Origin: Heterobilharzia americana
Lineage: Eukaryota > Platyhelminthes > Trematoda > Strigeidida > Schistosomatidae
Assembly (NCBI GenBank): GCA_944470555.2
Contig: OX104129.1
Location: 52,237,998-52,301,997, forward strand
DNA: 64,000 bases
Reading direction: 5' to 3'
The position numbers and the translations under genes are program-made. This document shows, piece after piece, positions 1 through 12,945 of the stretch (within the stretch, counting starts at the first letter, position 1; every line of letters starts with the position of its first letter). Below the pieces are notes generated by a model. It ran no database searches and was not told the DNA's origin. It was given only the letters and a program-made list of their open reading frames with translations.

Positions 1-1589
1 CATATTGAAATAAAGATGCTAATTAGTTTTAAGATTTTGGGCAGAAAAATGAATGGAATTGAAGCATAAAGGCAGTGGCTTTGATAATAATAAACGGTAG
101 ACATCTTTATTTTGCATTATCTGAACAGAAGAGTATAACCTGGAAGTTATCATTTTCTTTCCAGACAACGTCATCAGCAGTAACTTTAATGTGAAGTTAG
201 CTATCAAGATTTCTGCGTGGGTGATTTAACACCCTATCTGGATGATGTGCTGTGTAATTAGCAGTTTTTTCTGATTGTTGCGCAATTGACTATCAAGAAT
301 GTAACAAAGAAGTCTAGTCGATAAAACGGGACTTTCCAGTTTTCGTCAATGTTTCCAAATCACTCAAAACATCATATTTCCACTTGCCTTCAAAGTAATA
401 GTTCAATACCCTGCTGAGTAGATCACAGTCGGTGAAATCCCAGCCGCTTTTCATTCACTAAGAGTTGTGTTTGAACACCAGGCAAACTAATCAGATGAAA
501 GTCACACCTAGTAAACACCAATTAGTTTTAAAGGTCACCCTAGTAATCTCTGGTATAACCAGTTGTGGTTCTATATTTTATGGAAAACTGCCTTCTTAGC
601 CGAAATACTGAAGCATGATTGGATATCTTAGCAGTTGCAATCACTTACAACCATCTGAGTTTTCTAACCCAGTCGACTAAGTGCTGGGTCAGTAAGGCCA
701 TGACTAAAACCTAAGTTTTCGATTTAACTCCACTCACTAACTTTGTGAGCTAAATCAGTCTGCTGGTAGAGGTTAGCACAGTTCGTCTAAGTGATGATGC
801 ACAAGTGGAAGTAGCTCAACCTAATAGAAGAAACTCTCAAGAATGTAAGAAGTTCAACGCAAAACTAGTAGTGCTTGTTGGAATTCCGTAGTACAAGAAA
901 ATGTGTGAAGAAAATATTCATACAACAGCCTTCAACTGTACCGCTTCTGCTCATATGTATTGGAATCAATATCAAGAAAAGAAGTAACCAATCATGGGAA
1001 GAACTATAAATACAAAAGCGGTCAGTGGGACTAAAAGATCACTTACTCACAAAACGTGGCATGTGAAAACAGGCTCATCTCACTAAGTTTGCGGGTGAGT
1101 CCTACAAACGAAATATATATGCAACTCAGTGGAGCTTATCAGATGACATGAATAATTCAACACTAAAATATGACTTCAATTCACATTCGACTTTCTATCT
1201 ATATACAATAGAAAAAGAGTTTAAGACTGAATGTAAAGCTAAAATTATAGTCATCATAACATCCCACGTAGAATGAACAGATACACGGTTCTGGTTAACA
1301 AACAATTAAGTGTACAACTCAGTTGCACTTGCTGTCTTCACATTCAAAACTAGTTGGTCGAGAATGAAGAAATGTTTTTCTCTCTAGGAACATCACATAT
1401 TTTTATGATATCTAGATCAAAAAAACCTTACTTTTTGTCAGTTTATGATTCAGATTTGTTTCAGAATATCAAAACATTTCCTTGTATGGTCCAAGTTGTC
1501 ATTAGCTAATGATAAAGTGGGTTTTCAAGCTTGGCTACCCACCCTGTTGAATAGTAACGAAAAACCGATAGCTTCTTCGGATTTTGATA
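1..1589. other. gene-free AT-rich DNA
   Basis: Apart from a possible MITE at 0.53 kb I see no coding exon, RNA gene or repeat. Short ORFs have no family resemblance. Confidence 0.5.
526..640. repeat. possible degraded MITE-like repeat
   Basis: TTTTAAAGGTCACCCTAGTA matches the left arm of the MITE family; the right arm is only weakly recognisable. Low confidence. Confidence 0.4.
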
Positions 1590-1650
1590 TTGATGATAGG
1601 TAGTGGCTAGCAATGGAGTCCAGGATGCACGTTTCGGATTATCAGGGAAA
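1590..1650 (-). mobile_element. Sm-alpha-like SINE remnant with shortened hammerhead motif
   Basis: On the minus strand it reads CTGATAATCCGAAAC, then GTGCATCCTGGACTCC. This keeps CUGA, GAAA and an AUC cleavage-type triplet of the schistosome hammerhead, but stem-loop II is almost absent. No tRNA-like part remains. Confidence 0.6.
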
Positions 1651-2175
1651 TTCAACAAAATAATCCGGTCATAATTTAGGTTGAAAACTTTTAATAACAT
1701 TTTTGATGTGTTTGCAGTTGTGATTCATTATTGCTTTAAAGAGACTAACGCATGTTAACTACTTAAATCCGGCACACTAAGCTGACCGTTAGACCTAGTT
1801 TGTGTAATACCAGCTTGTAGGCAGTTGTAAATATCATTCACAGTATAAAAGCATGTACACTTCTGTTTTACATGTTGCAGTTTTCCTTTTCCGTTTTCTC
1901 TTCAAAGCTTACCTGAATTGTTGTAGGACGCTTATAGTATGTTTATAATCTAATTATCGCCACATTTTGTGTATTCAGATGTAGTACATACATACACTTA
2001 GGTCTATGCATATCTATCAGCTGTTAGCTATGATTTTTAAACTTGGAAACATGAAATCAGTTATCTTAAGACTCATAGATTTGATTTAAGCAGGGATAGA
2101 TAAGTGATGTTACTTTTAACAATATTTTAAAATTTCGACTATCTGAGATAACCATGGTTTGCCAAGCTTGCATTA

Positions 2176-2505
2176 CTGATACTGCGTAATGACTTAAGGG
2201 GAAATGAAGACCTGGGCCAGGGCAGTAATCGAATCATGGATCTTTGGGTTAACGGTCCAATGCTGTCTCAACTGAGGTACGAGACCCAGTTGCTGACCAG
2301 ATGAACGAGTAGTAACGGGTCACAAATGCACACGATAGTCAGGTAAAATCCTTGGCGGATGAGTTTAATTTACGATCTGGTTGACAGATGTCTCGTAGCT
2401 TAGTTGGTAGATCATCAGGTCGGTAATCTAGACGTCACTGGTTCGAATCTTACCGTAGCCTAGATTTTCATTTCATCTCCGATCCTCACCCAGTATTAAC
2501 CATAG
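2176..2505. mobile_element. fold-back element with tRNA-like arms (copy 1)
   Basis: Arms at about 2176-2308 and 2375-2505 are inverted repeats of each other (diverged). The right arm reads as a tRNA-like unit on the plus strand: A-box-like TAGCTTAGTTGGTAGATCA (2398 region) and B-box-like GGTTCGAATC (2439 region). The left arm carries the mirror unit. Flanking sequence (CTATCTGAGATAACC, 2137 region) matches, inverted, the flank of the second copy at 13.35 kb, so both belong to one family. Confidence 0.75.
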
Positions 2506-3379
2506 TTCTAAATAGTAAGATATGAAATGTAGATCACAGCAATGCTGTTCATCTGATAGCAATAACTAATCTTGTTATACTGTCTTATAATTAGATTATC
2601 TTTCTGTGTTCACAATTTCATATTTCACGCCGTTGGTAATAAGTAAGAGGGTTACTGAAACATACACATCTGTTGTGACTGATTATTAAAAGTTGTCTAC
2701 TGAAATCTGAAATTCCAGGTACCTTTTTTCAGGACTTGCTAACACAGACTGATGTCGACTAGCCTCCTTCTATCAGTCTTAGTGGATGGGGGTTCACGTT
2801 TTGATTGGACAGAAAAACTATATTCCCCTTAAAAGTCTATAAGAAAGCAGATATTCATACAAACTGCGTTCTTCCTTCTACTACCTTGCTTACACTCACT
2901 CGTGGTGCATGTAAACTGGTCAACAGTTCCCATCATCTTATTGATAACATTGATTAGTGGTTAATAATGATAATCTTCATCCCTGTTTTGTGCTGCTTAC
3001 ATCTATCAACCATATATACTCTTATTTCTTTTTTTAGTAAATAAACACATGATAACTTGAACAGCTTATGTTCTCTGACGAAAAGGCTTTCACTGGATCA
3101 CCAAATATCAGAACTTTGTTGTTCTGCTTAAATATGGTTGTCCAATCATGCCTCTGCACAGCTCACTAGTTTGTGTTTTCCTAATGTCTTTCAATCGCTT
3201 TTTCGGTTGTCACACTTTACCTCAGCTGTATGAATGACATAAATGGATAACTGGGTTTTACTAGTATGGGTAAAATATGGTTTTTACTGTATCAAGAACA
3301 GAAGAATTGCTATGGGATATGCAGTAGAAAAAAATATTTTCAAGGTAATACTGAAATAAATACTATGCACGCATAAGGT
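2506..3379. other. nothing recognised
   Basis: AT-rich sequence between the fold-back element and the Penelope-like fragment. No motif stands out. Confidence 0.5.
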
Positions 3380-3915
3380 TCACATCCCTTTCAAAGGTAT
3401 TCATTTCCAAAAAAGTTGATGGTGTCACCATGGGCAGTCCTTTAGGACCATTGCTAGATGATGTCTATATGTCACATGTAGAACTTTTGGCTGAGGATAA
3501 AACCAACGAAGTCCCTCTGTACAGGAGACGCGTTGATGATAACTTAATTGTATGTAACAAACATAACGATGCGGAAAGTCTTCTAGATTGACTTAACACT
3601 ATACAAAGCCGCATTAGTTTATCATATGAAGCAGAAATTAATAATTAGTTTCTTTTTCTTGACATATTATTAACTAGAAGGGGAGATGGGTTGATAAAAA
3701 GATTAGTGTATAGAAAACCTATGTGAACCGGACAGTACCTTAAATTACATAGTTTCTGTCTAATACAGTACAAACGAAGTTTAATAAAATGTTTATTCAA
3801 AGGGACTCAACATATCTGCACAATAGATACAATCGAAGAAAAAATCAAATTCTTAACAAAGAAACTCATGGAAAATACATATCCTGTGAAATGAAATAAC
3901 TATTTATACGAAACT
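3380..3915 (+). mobile_element. Penelope-like element RT fragment
   Basis: The plus strand reads VDGVTMGSPLGPLLDDVYMS (from about 3417), YRRRVDDNLIVCN, LNTIQSRISLSYEAEIN, FLDILLTRRGDG and VYRKPM-TGQYLKLHS, then RSLIKCLFKGTQHIC. This order (GSPLGP, YVDD-like VDDN, FLD, YRKPT-TxxYL) is diagnostic of Penelope-like reverse transcriptases. Several in-frame stops; no GIY-YIG endonuclease was seen downstream. Confidence 0.88.
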
Positions 3916-5907
3916 CAGTGCCTACTCTCTAAGTACTGAGTTGATGCATGTACGATAAACAATACTTATATTTTTTGAAAGATTTCAGATTCTATCGGTA
4001 TATCGACGTTTATCCCATTTGAGTCAATGCAGTCAAACATGAAACAAATTGTTTCAATAAGTGAAACATTTCTGAATAGTGAAGTAACACCAAACATAAT
4101 TCAAAAGGTTTATATGACATATTGAATTGAAATACTAGAATATACCTGGCAGAGAACAGTTAGAAGCATGATTTCTGAATTTGAGATAACCGCTCAGCAA
4201 TTCAATAATAAGCTGAGTTAGATACATCCAGGACCGAATGTAACAATAAGTCAAGTTTATGGGTTTTTCGTAATTTGTACAGACGTGAAATATTTGACTT
4301 ATTTCAGTTTTAATCTTTCATATACCTCAAGACTGATGAGTGGTTAATTTTTCACTCTTTTCAAGATTTCAGTCAAATGATGTCTGCCTGTGAAAAGAAT
4401 AGAACAGAGACAAATGAACTTCAACTAACTAGAATTGTGATAGTGAAAAATGAATCGATCATCAATCCTGAACTATTTGAAAGACTAAGACTTACTTGAT
4501 CAAACAGTCTTCGTCAGTAAGGAATGTGAAAATCTTATAAACCTGGTTAGCCGCTACGTCAAATCCTCGATATCTATAGCTCACATTATCATTCAGTTGT
4601 TGAGTGGTTATCTCAAGCTCAAGAATCCATCAGAAGCCATGCTTTTATCTATTCTTTACGGGGTACATTTGAGTTTATGATTCTATGTTTAATAAAAACC
4701 TTTTTGATTAAGTTATGGTGTTATCATTTGATATGATTTCAGATTGAATGAATGTAACCTAATTCGTCCTACACTTGCATACTTAACAGATGTTTCATTT
4801 TTTTAAGAAAACAGTATTTTCTTAATTCGGTAACAAAAGGAAATACACTGAAAGTCTTCAATCGCTCAACTTTTTATCCACCAGTTAAAGACTCAAAAGC
4901 AACAAATAGACTAGAAATTTAAGAAAACACTTATAAGTATGATACATTATTGAATAAGCTTTGTTTTAGTCAATATCCTCAATTCTCCTCCAACTGTTTT
5001 AGGTTTTCCTTTTGAGAGGAGTAAAACCAAAAGAATCTGTGGTAATAACCTTTCCACAGTATTTCAGTCCACTTTAGTTAACTTTCGAAATGCTCTGTCG
5101 ACGATGTAGACTACACTTATTCCAAGCAAAGGTTCAAAAAGTTGATTACTTAGTAATACAGCCAGTACTCAACAAAGATAAAGTTAGTCTTGGTTTTTAG
5201 CCATTCTGTTGTTTCCTTTAAGGAGTAAAAAGAAAGGTATACGAAGCTTAAATTCATTTATTAAAATCTTGCACACCATAATTGAGTCATCCTTTTGTCT
5301 GTGATTTGACAGATGAATGTCTAAATTCTAAATGAGTTCTGTGTAGGTAAAGTCTATCGACTATCCACTGAACGTATGTCTGAGTCTATATACAAACAGG
5401 GACTAGCCACTTGGATACAACCTTCCAATTTGGATCGAACACACGATACAGTGAACATGTCACTAACTATCTTATTAGGAGTACTTTTGGTATTTTTAAG
5501 CACTCAGCTGGCACTATGATTGTTTTTAGCCTATGAAAATAGCTACTTTATCAAGTTATTAGGAATCTCTGCGCTACCCATTGAAAAGATTTACCTTCAA
5601 AAAGATTTCTAAAATACTGGTCTCCAAGCTTAATTATATAAATCCACTAAATAGTTTCCATCATTTTCTTTCTCTACGGCCTCTTTTATCTCGATATGTA
5701 TTTCAATTGCAAATAAAATATTGGACATTTATTATCCATCTTTGTACCATATTGACAGATCTGTTATAACAGTCTATTATGAAACAAAAAGTTGTTTATT
5801 TGGAGTAAATGTTAGCAAGAATGACTCTAAAACTAGCCCAATATTTTGTCCTTCGATGAGATAAAGAAACATGAAGTATCAAGTACTACTTAAATACATA
5901 AGTAGAC

Positions 5908-5945
5908 ACTAATAATAATAATGATAATAATAATAATAACAATGG
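5908..5945. repeat. (AAT)n microsatellite
   Basis: Imperfect AAT/ATA repeat with one GAT interruption. Confidence 0.9.
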
Positions 5946-6072
5946 CTTAATAGCAAACAGTATTTCAGTGGTACTATACAGGATTTTCAGCATGTAATAT
6001 TGTACCAACAACTCGAAAAGTAGACTAAGAAGCGAAAACAAAAGAAATAAGTAATTGCCGCTCCTAATAATA

Positions 6073-6105
6073 AAGGTAATAATGATAATAATAATAATAA
6101 TATTC
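6073..6105. repeat. (AAT)n microsatellite
   Basis: GATAATAATAATAATAATAT run. With the 5.9 kb run it may mark tails of lost RTE elements. Confidence 0.85.
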
Positions 6106-6776
6106 TCAATCCATAGATTACGGCAATTGATATAATTATCGCTTCATTTCCTATAACATAGATGATTAGCAAATCACTTTCTTACTCATGTAGAAAGCAA
6201 GTTTATTATGGTGTGATAAAGGCTGTTTATTCATTTGGAAGTTCATGCAGGTTTATTCATGTACTCCTGATCTCATCTGAGGATATATATAACTTTCCAA
6301 AACCACAAATTTTATATTTTGTTGTGGTAAATGGAAAGAATTTGTGATCTGCCTTTAATGTCACGCTAATCTCTCAAGGGTAAACTATTGCAAAATGAAG
6401 TCGTCATCATGCACCACTTCTGTTAAGCAACAATGGAATTCAGCCTAATAATTTCTTTCCCTTTTAAATGAATTGACTTACCTCTCAAATCAGGCACATT
6501 GCTTATACAAAGCGATAAGAAAGCTGTCTGCACCACATCTGTTATAATGAAGTAGGCTTTTTTTCTGCTCCTAGTAAAACCACCGGTGTTTCTAAATGTA
6601 AATTCAAGAGATCAAATGGTCTGTCAAGTATCAGCACGATGAAGTATCTTGTCATAACACTAAGCGTTCAGTGAAAACATTAGACACTGACTTTTTGACT
6701 AAACACTATCCGGTCAAAGTTTCTGTTTAGCTTCTTGTATTGTTTTTGAGTTGACTTATTAATCATTTGATGAATG

Positions 6777-6914
6777 GCTTTAAAAGTCATCCTAGCAACG
6801 GATGAAATGACCAACTAGATATCTTGAATTGTACTGGGAAGGTGGTTTTTCTTTTAAAATACCAAACTCTAACTCGTTATTTCACAGCTGTTAGGGTGGC
6901 TTTTGGAGTCACTG
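6777..6914. mobile_element. palindromic MITE-like repeat (copy 1)
   Basis: Left arm TTTAAAAGTCATCCTAGCAA and the right arm (GTTAGGGTGGCTTTTGGAGTC) are imperfect inverted repeats about 45 bp long. Four related copies occur at 12.6-13.8 kb. No coding capacity. Confidence 0.75.
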
Positions 6915-9555
6915 ATTGATCAGTCCGAAATCTGTATTCATCAGAACTAGAACTACGGAATCGCGCAAGAATTCTGACTGTAATTGCAGTCACTATATTC
7001 CACGCAGTCCCAAAATCAGATCACACAACTAGTTCAATCATTATCACTCATACAGCATTGAATACTTGCACTCGCACCAACAAAGTCACACTTACAGAGA
7101 CTCAGTTGTGTTGAAGGCAGCCAACAGGATTATGGTATTAGTCACAGTAACACAAAACAGCAGTAAATATTGGGAATATCGTTACGCAACACATATAGGC
7201 ACGTTTCCGTGAAAAGTCAAATGTTTCATACATGCTCTACATGTCTGTCTGAACAGTGAAAATTCACTACTTTTTTCTTGTCCGTTTTCTTCTACGTGTT
7301 GTCTACTGGCTGTATGTGTACGTGACTAGTTCTTCACTGTATGATTTCAAGCTTTTTAATTTAAAATCATTGTCCAGGATATGGTTAATGGACAGACTGT
7401 AAAAAACGCCTGTTTCTAGTGCTTTCATGGGAAGAAACTACTTCTTCATTGAATAAAACTTTATTCTTATTCTGTTTTTTTGGCTGGCGACAGTCGGCAG
7501 TGTTGCAGTCAGATGAGTAGCCACTGAGCTATTCGGTATCCTCTAGATGCGATTAGATACACTGATTGATCATTACACAGTAACCAATTTCATGATATCT
7601 AGTCCTCAGGGATCACAAACTCTTATAGATCATCCTGTTTTATTCTTATAATGCACATGATCAGCCTAAGAACTAAATTTTCCTAATAGATGAGTTTCGA
7701 CGTTATTTCGGTATTCACTGAACCAAAAATACCACAGAAAATCACGTAGTAAAGTCGATAATTAAGTCAATTAACATCAACGGGACTCTGACACAAAGTC
7801 ATGGTTTTATATATGGGTGTATTAATACAAGATATAGAATACGGAGTAGATTAGCGTATAACATCTGACTAATGTATTTTTATCACTTCAATTAGGTAAT
7901 GATTTTTGTAACTACACCGGTTTCTGTAATTCATACTTACCCTAGTCTGTTGCACTAATAAGTTGAATGTCAAAACACGTGTTCAAGTAAACGCTTCACT
8001 CTCTTTATTGAATATACTGAGAACAGTCTTAATGTTTGAATGCAACCAAATGTAGCCAAACTAAACGTCTGAACTCTTAGTTACTACACTGTAACCTAGA
8101 CTAAAGAAGGATCTGCTTGCTTGAAATTCAAATACTATGAGTAATACACCACATCATCAAAAGCTTGGCGAACTGCTTGAACCATTGGCTGCCAAAAGTT
8201 TCCACCTAACATTTACGTCAAATTCTCTGCTTTCAATCTTTTTAGTCATGTCTTCAAAATGTGCCATGTACTCTTGCAGTTTAAAGTGTTTTCAGCTAGC
8301 CAGCATATTCTTGTATTGGATGAATGAACCGTCAACACCGAACATGCCTTCGATTTCCTAAACATCCTCCATTCTGGATCGGAAGCTAATCCAACACCAG
8401 CTGGCTGTTCAACATTATTACCTTTAATGGTGCTATTATTAACATCACTCGCATGCAGTTATCATTTCGTCTGAATACATTCTTCTGGTAGTGGACATGC
8501 TGAGAATCCCGGGCTGCAAAAGACATATTTTTGGAATAAAGAGATTATTACTATTATTATGCTTTTTAGAAAAACATTAAAATTTTATGTACACCAGTCT
8601 GTTTTACTCCGGTGTGAATCATGTAATTGTGACTTAACTTCTATGGGTAAAATGCACCAGAGATTTCTTTACGCTGTCACATGTTTATGGCTAGAAGAGG
8701 TAACAAATTTTTTAAATATTTTGGTCATTAAAAAACAATTATAAAAACTCTCAGTTGATTCTTATGCAAAACTAAAAGAGACTGACGTACTTTTGTTACG
8801 TTATTTGAAGAGGGGGAGACAGAGAAAGAAAAAGTGAGTAGATAAATTTACTTGACATGACCTGTGACTGTAAAGATTTCCCCTCGAAGGTTACCTGACA
8901 CAAAATGGCAAAGCCATAACAACGAAGCTTTGCATGTTAGAAGGATGTGTTATGCTGTAAATGTGTGTGATAAATTCAACGGTGAATTCATAGTATGAAC
9001 ATGGATATATAAATGGTGTGAATGAGTGACAAAAATAAAAAGAATAGAGGCAGAAAAGAACTTTATAAGTCTATAGGTAAAATCCAAGGCATATTAACTT
9101 GTTGCTAAACTAACAAGTATATCCAGTTTCTACCCTCTTACAACCAATCTTTTTACAAACAGAATTCACCACACCGTACAATGATAAAATGACTAATCCA
9201 ACTACAAGGATCGGTTTCGAACATGCCAACATACACAACTTGAATGTTATCTTTTAGTTTGTTCATTTATCACGCAATAAAACAAACCTGACAAGATGAT
9301 GTTATGTCCAGATGACAATTCACCACTTACTGAAGTTTCGCTACTGCAAACTAATGGCTGAACATGAGCAGACTGTGGAGAAAGAACTGAATTTTCGTCT
9401 ACGATTTATTGAATTTAAATAACTTACAGCAAACTCTAATATGAATAGAAATTCTCGCTTCAAGAATGGTCTGACTCAAAACAGGTATGAAAGCACTGCA
9501 ACCATATTTAGATCAAAGATGGAAAAACGCATAATTGGACAGAACACAAACTCAA
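6915..9555. other. nothing firmly recognised
   Basis: Possible retroelement 3' end at 8400-8560 (AATAAAGAGATTATTACTAT at its end) but no coding part. The remainder shows no repeat seen elsewhere in the window. Confidence 0.4.
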
Positions 9556-11500
9556 AATCACGTCTGGGTAACGAGCTCACTAGTTACTAGCCGGCCACAA
9601 GCCCAGGTAAAGAGGGAAGGTTCGACACAACGCTAGCAACCCTACCCCCAGAAAACAAATCCAATCGCTAAACAAACTTCAAAGCACAAAGAAAATATAA
9701 AACATAACATTAAACATATTCCCTGCTGGAATCTGGAAGACGAAATGACACCAGTTAGTGAAAGCCTTCGCGAAGCCAGTCGGCCGACGTGTCTTCTCTT
9801 CTCTCGTTGAAAGCCAAGGCAAACATGGGCACATGGCATGTCCGCACCATGTATGAACCTACCAAGGCTGCCAGGATTGCGAAAGACATGAGGAGATAGG
9901 GCATGGAAGGCCTTGGAATCTGTCAGGAATCAGCAGATGGAATGGAAGTGGACTCTCAAAACTATCAACTGCAGAGTCAATAATCCACTCCGGTCAACCA
10001 GACAACAACCACAAGCACACTATAAACCACGGAGTGGCAACCATCTTGTCTCCAAGAACATCAAAGGCTCTCATGCAGTGGGAACCTATCTCCTCCAGCA
10101 TCACCACCATGACAGCAAGGTTCAACTCACAAGGCACGAAGGAAAGTCACAATCATTCAATGCTACGCCACGCACCTACAAATAATGCAGACCAAGAGAA
10201 GAAGGAGGAATTCTACAGACAACTGCAATCAGTAATAGACAAGACCCCATTCCAGTTGGTGACATCAAAATGCATTCTAATGCGTGCGGTGACATGAATG
10301 ACAAAGTCGGAGTGGACAACACAGGAAAACAGTTCATCATGAGTCGAGAAGCACTCGGTGAAATGATGAATGACAATGCAGAACTGTTTGCAGACATCCG
10401 CGCAGTCAACGATTTGATGATTGGAGGCAGTATATAGAAAGAAACACAAGGATATTCACAAAACGACATGGATTTCACCAGACACCAGGACACACTAAAA
10501 ATCAGATCGACTTCATCTCAATCTCAAGAAAGTGGAGATGGAGACGCAGCCCACTTGACACAACATCAAGAAGAAGAGCAGATGTAGGTTCACACCACTC
10601 ACTATCTAATGCAGGGAACCAGACTTCCAAATCAAGTTGAAAGCCTTCAATTCAAGGAAGTTGGTGATAGACCACAGTTCAAGTTCAACACCCAGAACAG
10701 AAACTGAACTGAAGGACGAAACTACAAAGGACATCTTCACTTCAGCCATCAGGACAAAGTGGGAGACACCAAGCAACATCCCTGAGGAAACCTGTGTCGA
10801 AGAACACTGCAACTCTTCGATAGAGATGTGCAAAGAAACCTGCATAACCGTGTTATTACGGAAGAAGAAACAAGATAAGGAATCGATCTCGACAGACACA
10901 TGGAAGCTGATAGAGCAGGTAGAGGAAGATGATGAAGCAGAAGATGAATCAGTGCACTGCATAGACGAACAACGAAAAGGGGAGCTGACTACAACCTGTT
11001 AAACACTGGACAAAGAAGTGAAGAAGAGTGCACGGAAAGACAGAGGACACTTCTACGACACACTGGTAAGTGAAGCAGAACAGGCTGCTGGTAGGAAAGA
11101 ACTGACAACACTGTTTCAAATAACCAGGTTAGCATCAGGGAAGAGATCAACGCAGATGAAACCAATGAAAGATAGTGAAGGAAAGCTAGTTACCACCAAA
11201 GAGGAGAAACAAAGGAAATGATGGGCTTACCACTTTAAAAACCTCTTGAGTCGACCACCACCACCACCACTACCTGCAACTCGTCCAGAAATACGACCAG
11301 CAGCCCAGCCACAGAACTACAAGTGAACACAGGTCCTTTGACAGAAGCGAAAGTCCTGAGGGCCATAAAACTGCTGAAATGCGGGAAAGCAGCAAGACCA
11401 GATGGAATCCTACCAGAAGCACTGAGACTAGATGCAGAGACAACAGCGGACATGCTCACACCACTACTGCAGAAGGTCTGGAAGGAAGGATATCCACAGA
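9556..11500 (+). mobile_element. RTE-A copy 1, RTE-like non-LTR retrotransposon, 3' part missing
   Basis: The 5' end shares TCACTAGTTACTAGCCGGCC and about 25 bp upstream with two other copies in this window. Translated pieces in several frames give an APE-type endonuclease: GTWHVRTMYEPTKAARIAK (residues in the frame after 9831), CYAPTNNADQEKKEEFYRQL near 10180, and DFISISRKWRWR near 10510. A reverse transcriptase N-terminal part follows (LRAIKLLKCGKAARPDGILP, 11352-11411). Homology to RT stops near 11.5 kb with no catalytic motif or tail, which is unusual because such elements normally lose the 5' end. A stop (AGGAGATAGGG, 9891 region) and several frameshifts make it inactive. Confidence 0.88.
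10606..11221 (+). pseudogene. RTE-A endonuclease-RT linker, broken ORFs
   Basis: The region linking endonuclease and RT is read in frames 10637-11002 and 11018-11221, separated by a stop near 11000. It contains KAFNSRKLVIDH and TRLASGKRSTQMKPMKD, as expected just upstream of an RTE RT domain. The antisense ORF of 118 residues here is a shadow. It shares the same disruptions with copy 3. Confidence 0.6.
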
Positions 11501-12577
11501 GATTATGCTCAGATGTGCGGTCATAAACCCTTCTTTCTATTGGTTCAATATATGCCTTTTGTCACGTACATGTGAATTGGTGGATGCAGTTGAAGGCAAC
11601 ATGAAGAGGGAAATTGGCAGCCGTTGACTATCTCAGTGAGAAAATCGTTTTGCAGAGTATGATTAACCTAGCAGTCAGATAAGTCCTTTTTAAGGCAGCA
11701 CTTACTCCATAATTAATTCTACCGGATAAATCATCTCGCTTGAAACCAAGATTTAGGAAACAAGCTCCTACCGGACTGTGTCACACCAAATGGTTTTAGT
11801 TGGCACATTCTTGTGCTTATTCATGAATCTCTGTGGATATCCGTTATCTCTGAGGCAATTCTCTGCAATATTCATTTCCTCTTCCACTGTCTCCTCGGAA
11901 CAAAAACGTCTTACACGGCTGAAAAGTGTTTTCACCAGCTGCTTCTTATGACTAATCAGACAAAAGCAGTTGAAGCTTATACGCATTCTACTTCATGAAT
12001 CTTCACTAAGGACATGTCTTAGTACAGTGCTACATACAGTTCGCCGAATATATTATCCACTCATTTCGTGTGTTTTCAATTACGTCATATCGAACGTACT
12101 TTTAATTGAAGCCAGAAACTTTCTATCGAACTGATTCAAGTATACAAGCACTTTTGTAAATTTGTGTTAAAATTTTTTTAGGTTGTAAGCAGCTGATGAG
12201 AAATCATGAAATAAAGTGGATCCATGCTGTTCTGCTAAAGCTCTTGTTCTCGCTGTAGTTAAATTTGTGAATGGAAAGAATGATAGTATTTCTGTTAAAG
12301 AATAACTGAAGGAATACAAGAAGAGAGAACGATCCACACAAGAATGTTTTTTTCGTGAGGATGGTGAGCATTTTTGAGGAACATAACTTCATGTAGTTAC
12401 CTGGATGGATGGCGTTTAAAATTAAAACACTATATCAATCACTTGAACACTTGAACACATTGCTGTTTCAATGACAGTTAAACATGAAGTTGGCTGACTT
12501 AGGAATAAAGATATTGTAATATTTCTATGATGGATCACTGTTTCGATATCAGGACAATCTAATGATTACTATTTGAG
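11501..12577. other. nothing recognised
   Basis: Starts where RTE-A copy 1 loses homology. No tail or target duplication is visible at the break. ORFs at 11768-11998 overlap on both strands and look random. Confidence 0.5.
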
Positions 12578-12712
12578 GGACCTTAGAGGTCACCCTCACA
12601 ACTACGCAAATGGTCGATTAGTTATCCGTGCTTTATCTGGAAGGGTAGTTTTTCATAAAATCAAGACAATTTGCCGTTTCTGGAGTTATCAGGATGGCCT
12701 TTAAAGTCACTC
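12578..12712. mobile_element. palindromic MITE-like repeat (copy 2)
   Basis: Same layout: CCTTAGAGGTCACCCTCAC at the left and GGATGGCCTTTAAAGTCAC at the right, with inner TTTTTCATAAAATCAAGAC. Confidence 0.78.
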
Positions 12713-12734
12713 AAATATTTCCGCATATTATAAA

Positions 12735-12886
12735 ACTTTAGCCTTTGTCTTTGAGTGGTTGTCTTTACAACAACTCATGTAGCCAATAGAAGCTCTGCAT
12801 TTTACGAAGAAACAGCTTTTGTAGTCCGAATATAGTAACCTAATTGGTTACTTCAGTTGTTGATAGGGCGGCCTTTAAAGTTACGC
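12735..12886. mobile_element. palindromic MITE-like repeat (copy 3)
   Basis: Right arm CCTAATTGGTTACTTCAGTT and GGGCGGCCTTTAAAGTTAC are clear; the left arm (CAACAACTCATGTAGCCAAT) is degraded at its outer end. Confidence 0.6.
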
Positions 12887-12945
12887 TCTCTAATTTTTCT
12901 AATTTTACTTGTGAGTACGCTATGGTCACTAATTTTAGCAGAATC

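Larger units (their letters stand above)
3916..6776. other. nothing recognised apart from two microsatellites
   Basis: Short ORFs of about 60 codons only, hydrophobic and AT-driven. No splice-bounded exon with family resemblance. Confidence 0.5.

Noticed and set aside
2398..2465. Functional tRNA gene
   Set aside because: A and B boxes are present, but acceptor and D-stem bases do not pair and the unit is one arm of a fold-back repeat.
5908..6105. CRISPR-like or tandem array
   Set aside because: Only simple AAT repeats without spacers; the genome is eukaryotic.
10606..10962. 118-residue minus-strand serine-rich protein, duplicated at 34556-34912
   Set aside because: It is the antisense shadow of the RTE-A linker; the identity of the two copies reflects the repeat, not selection on this frame.
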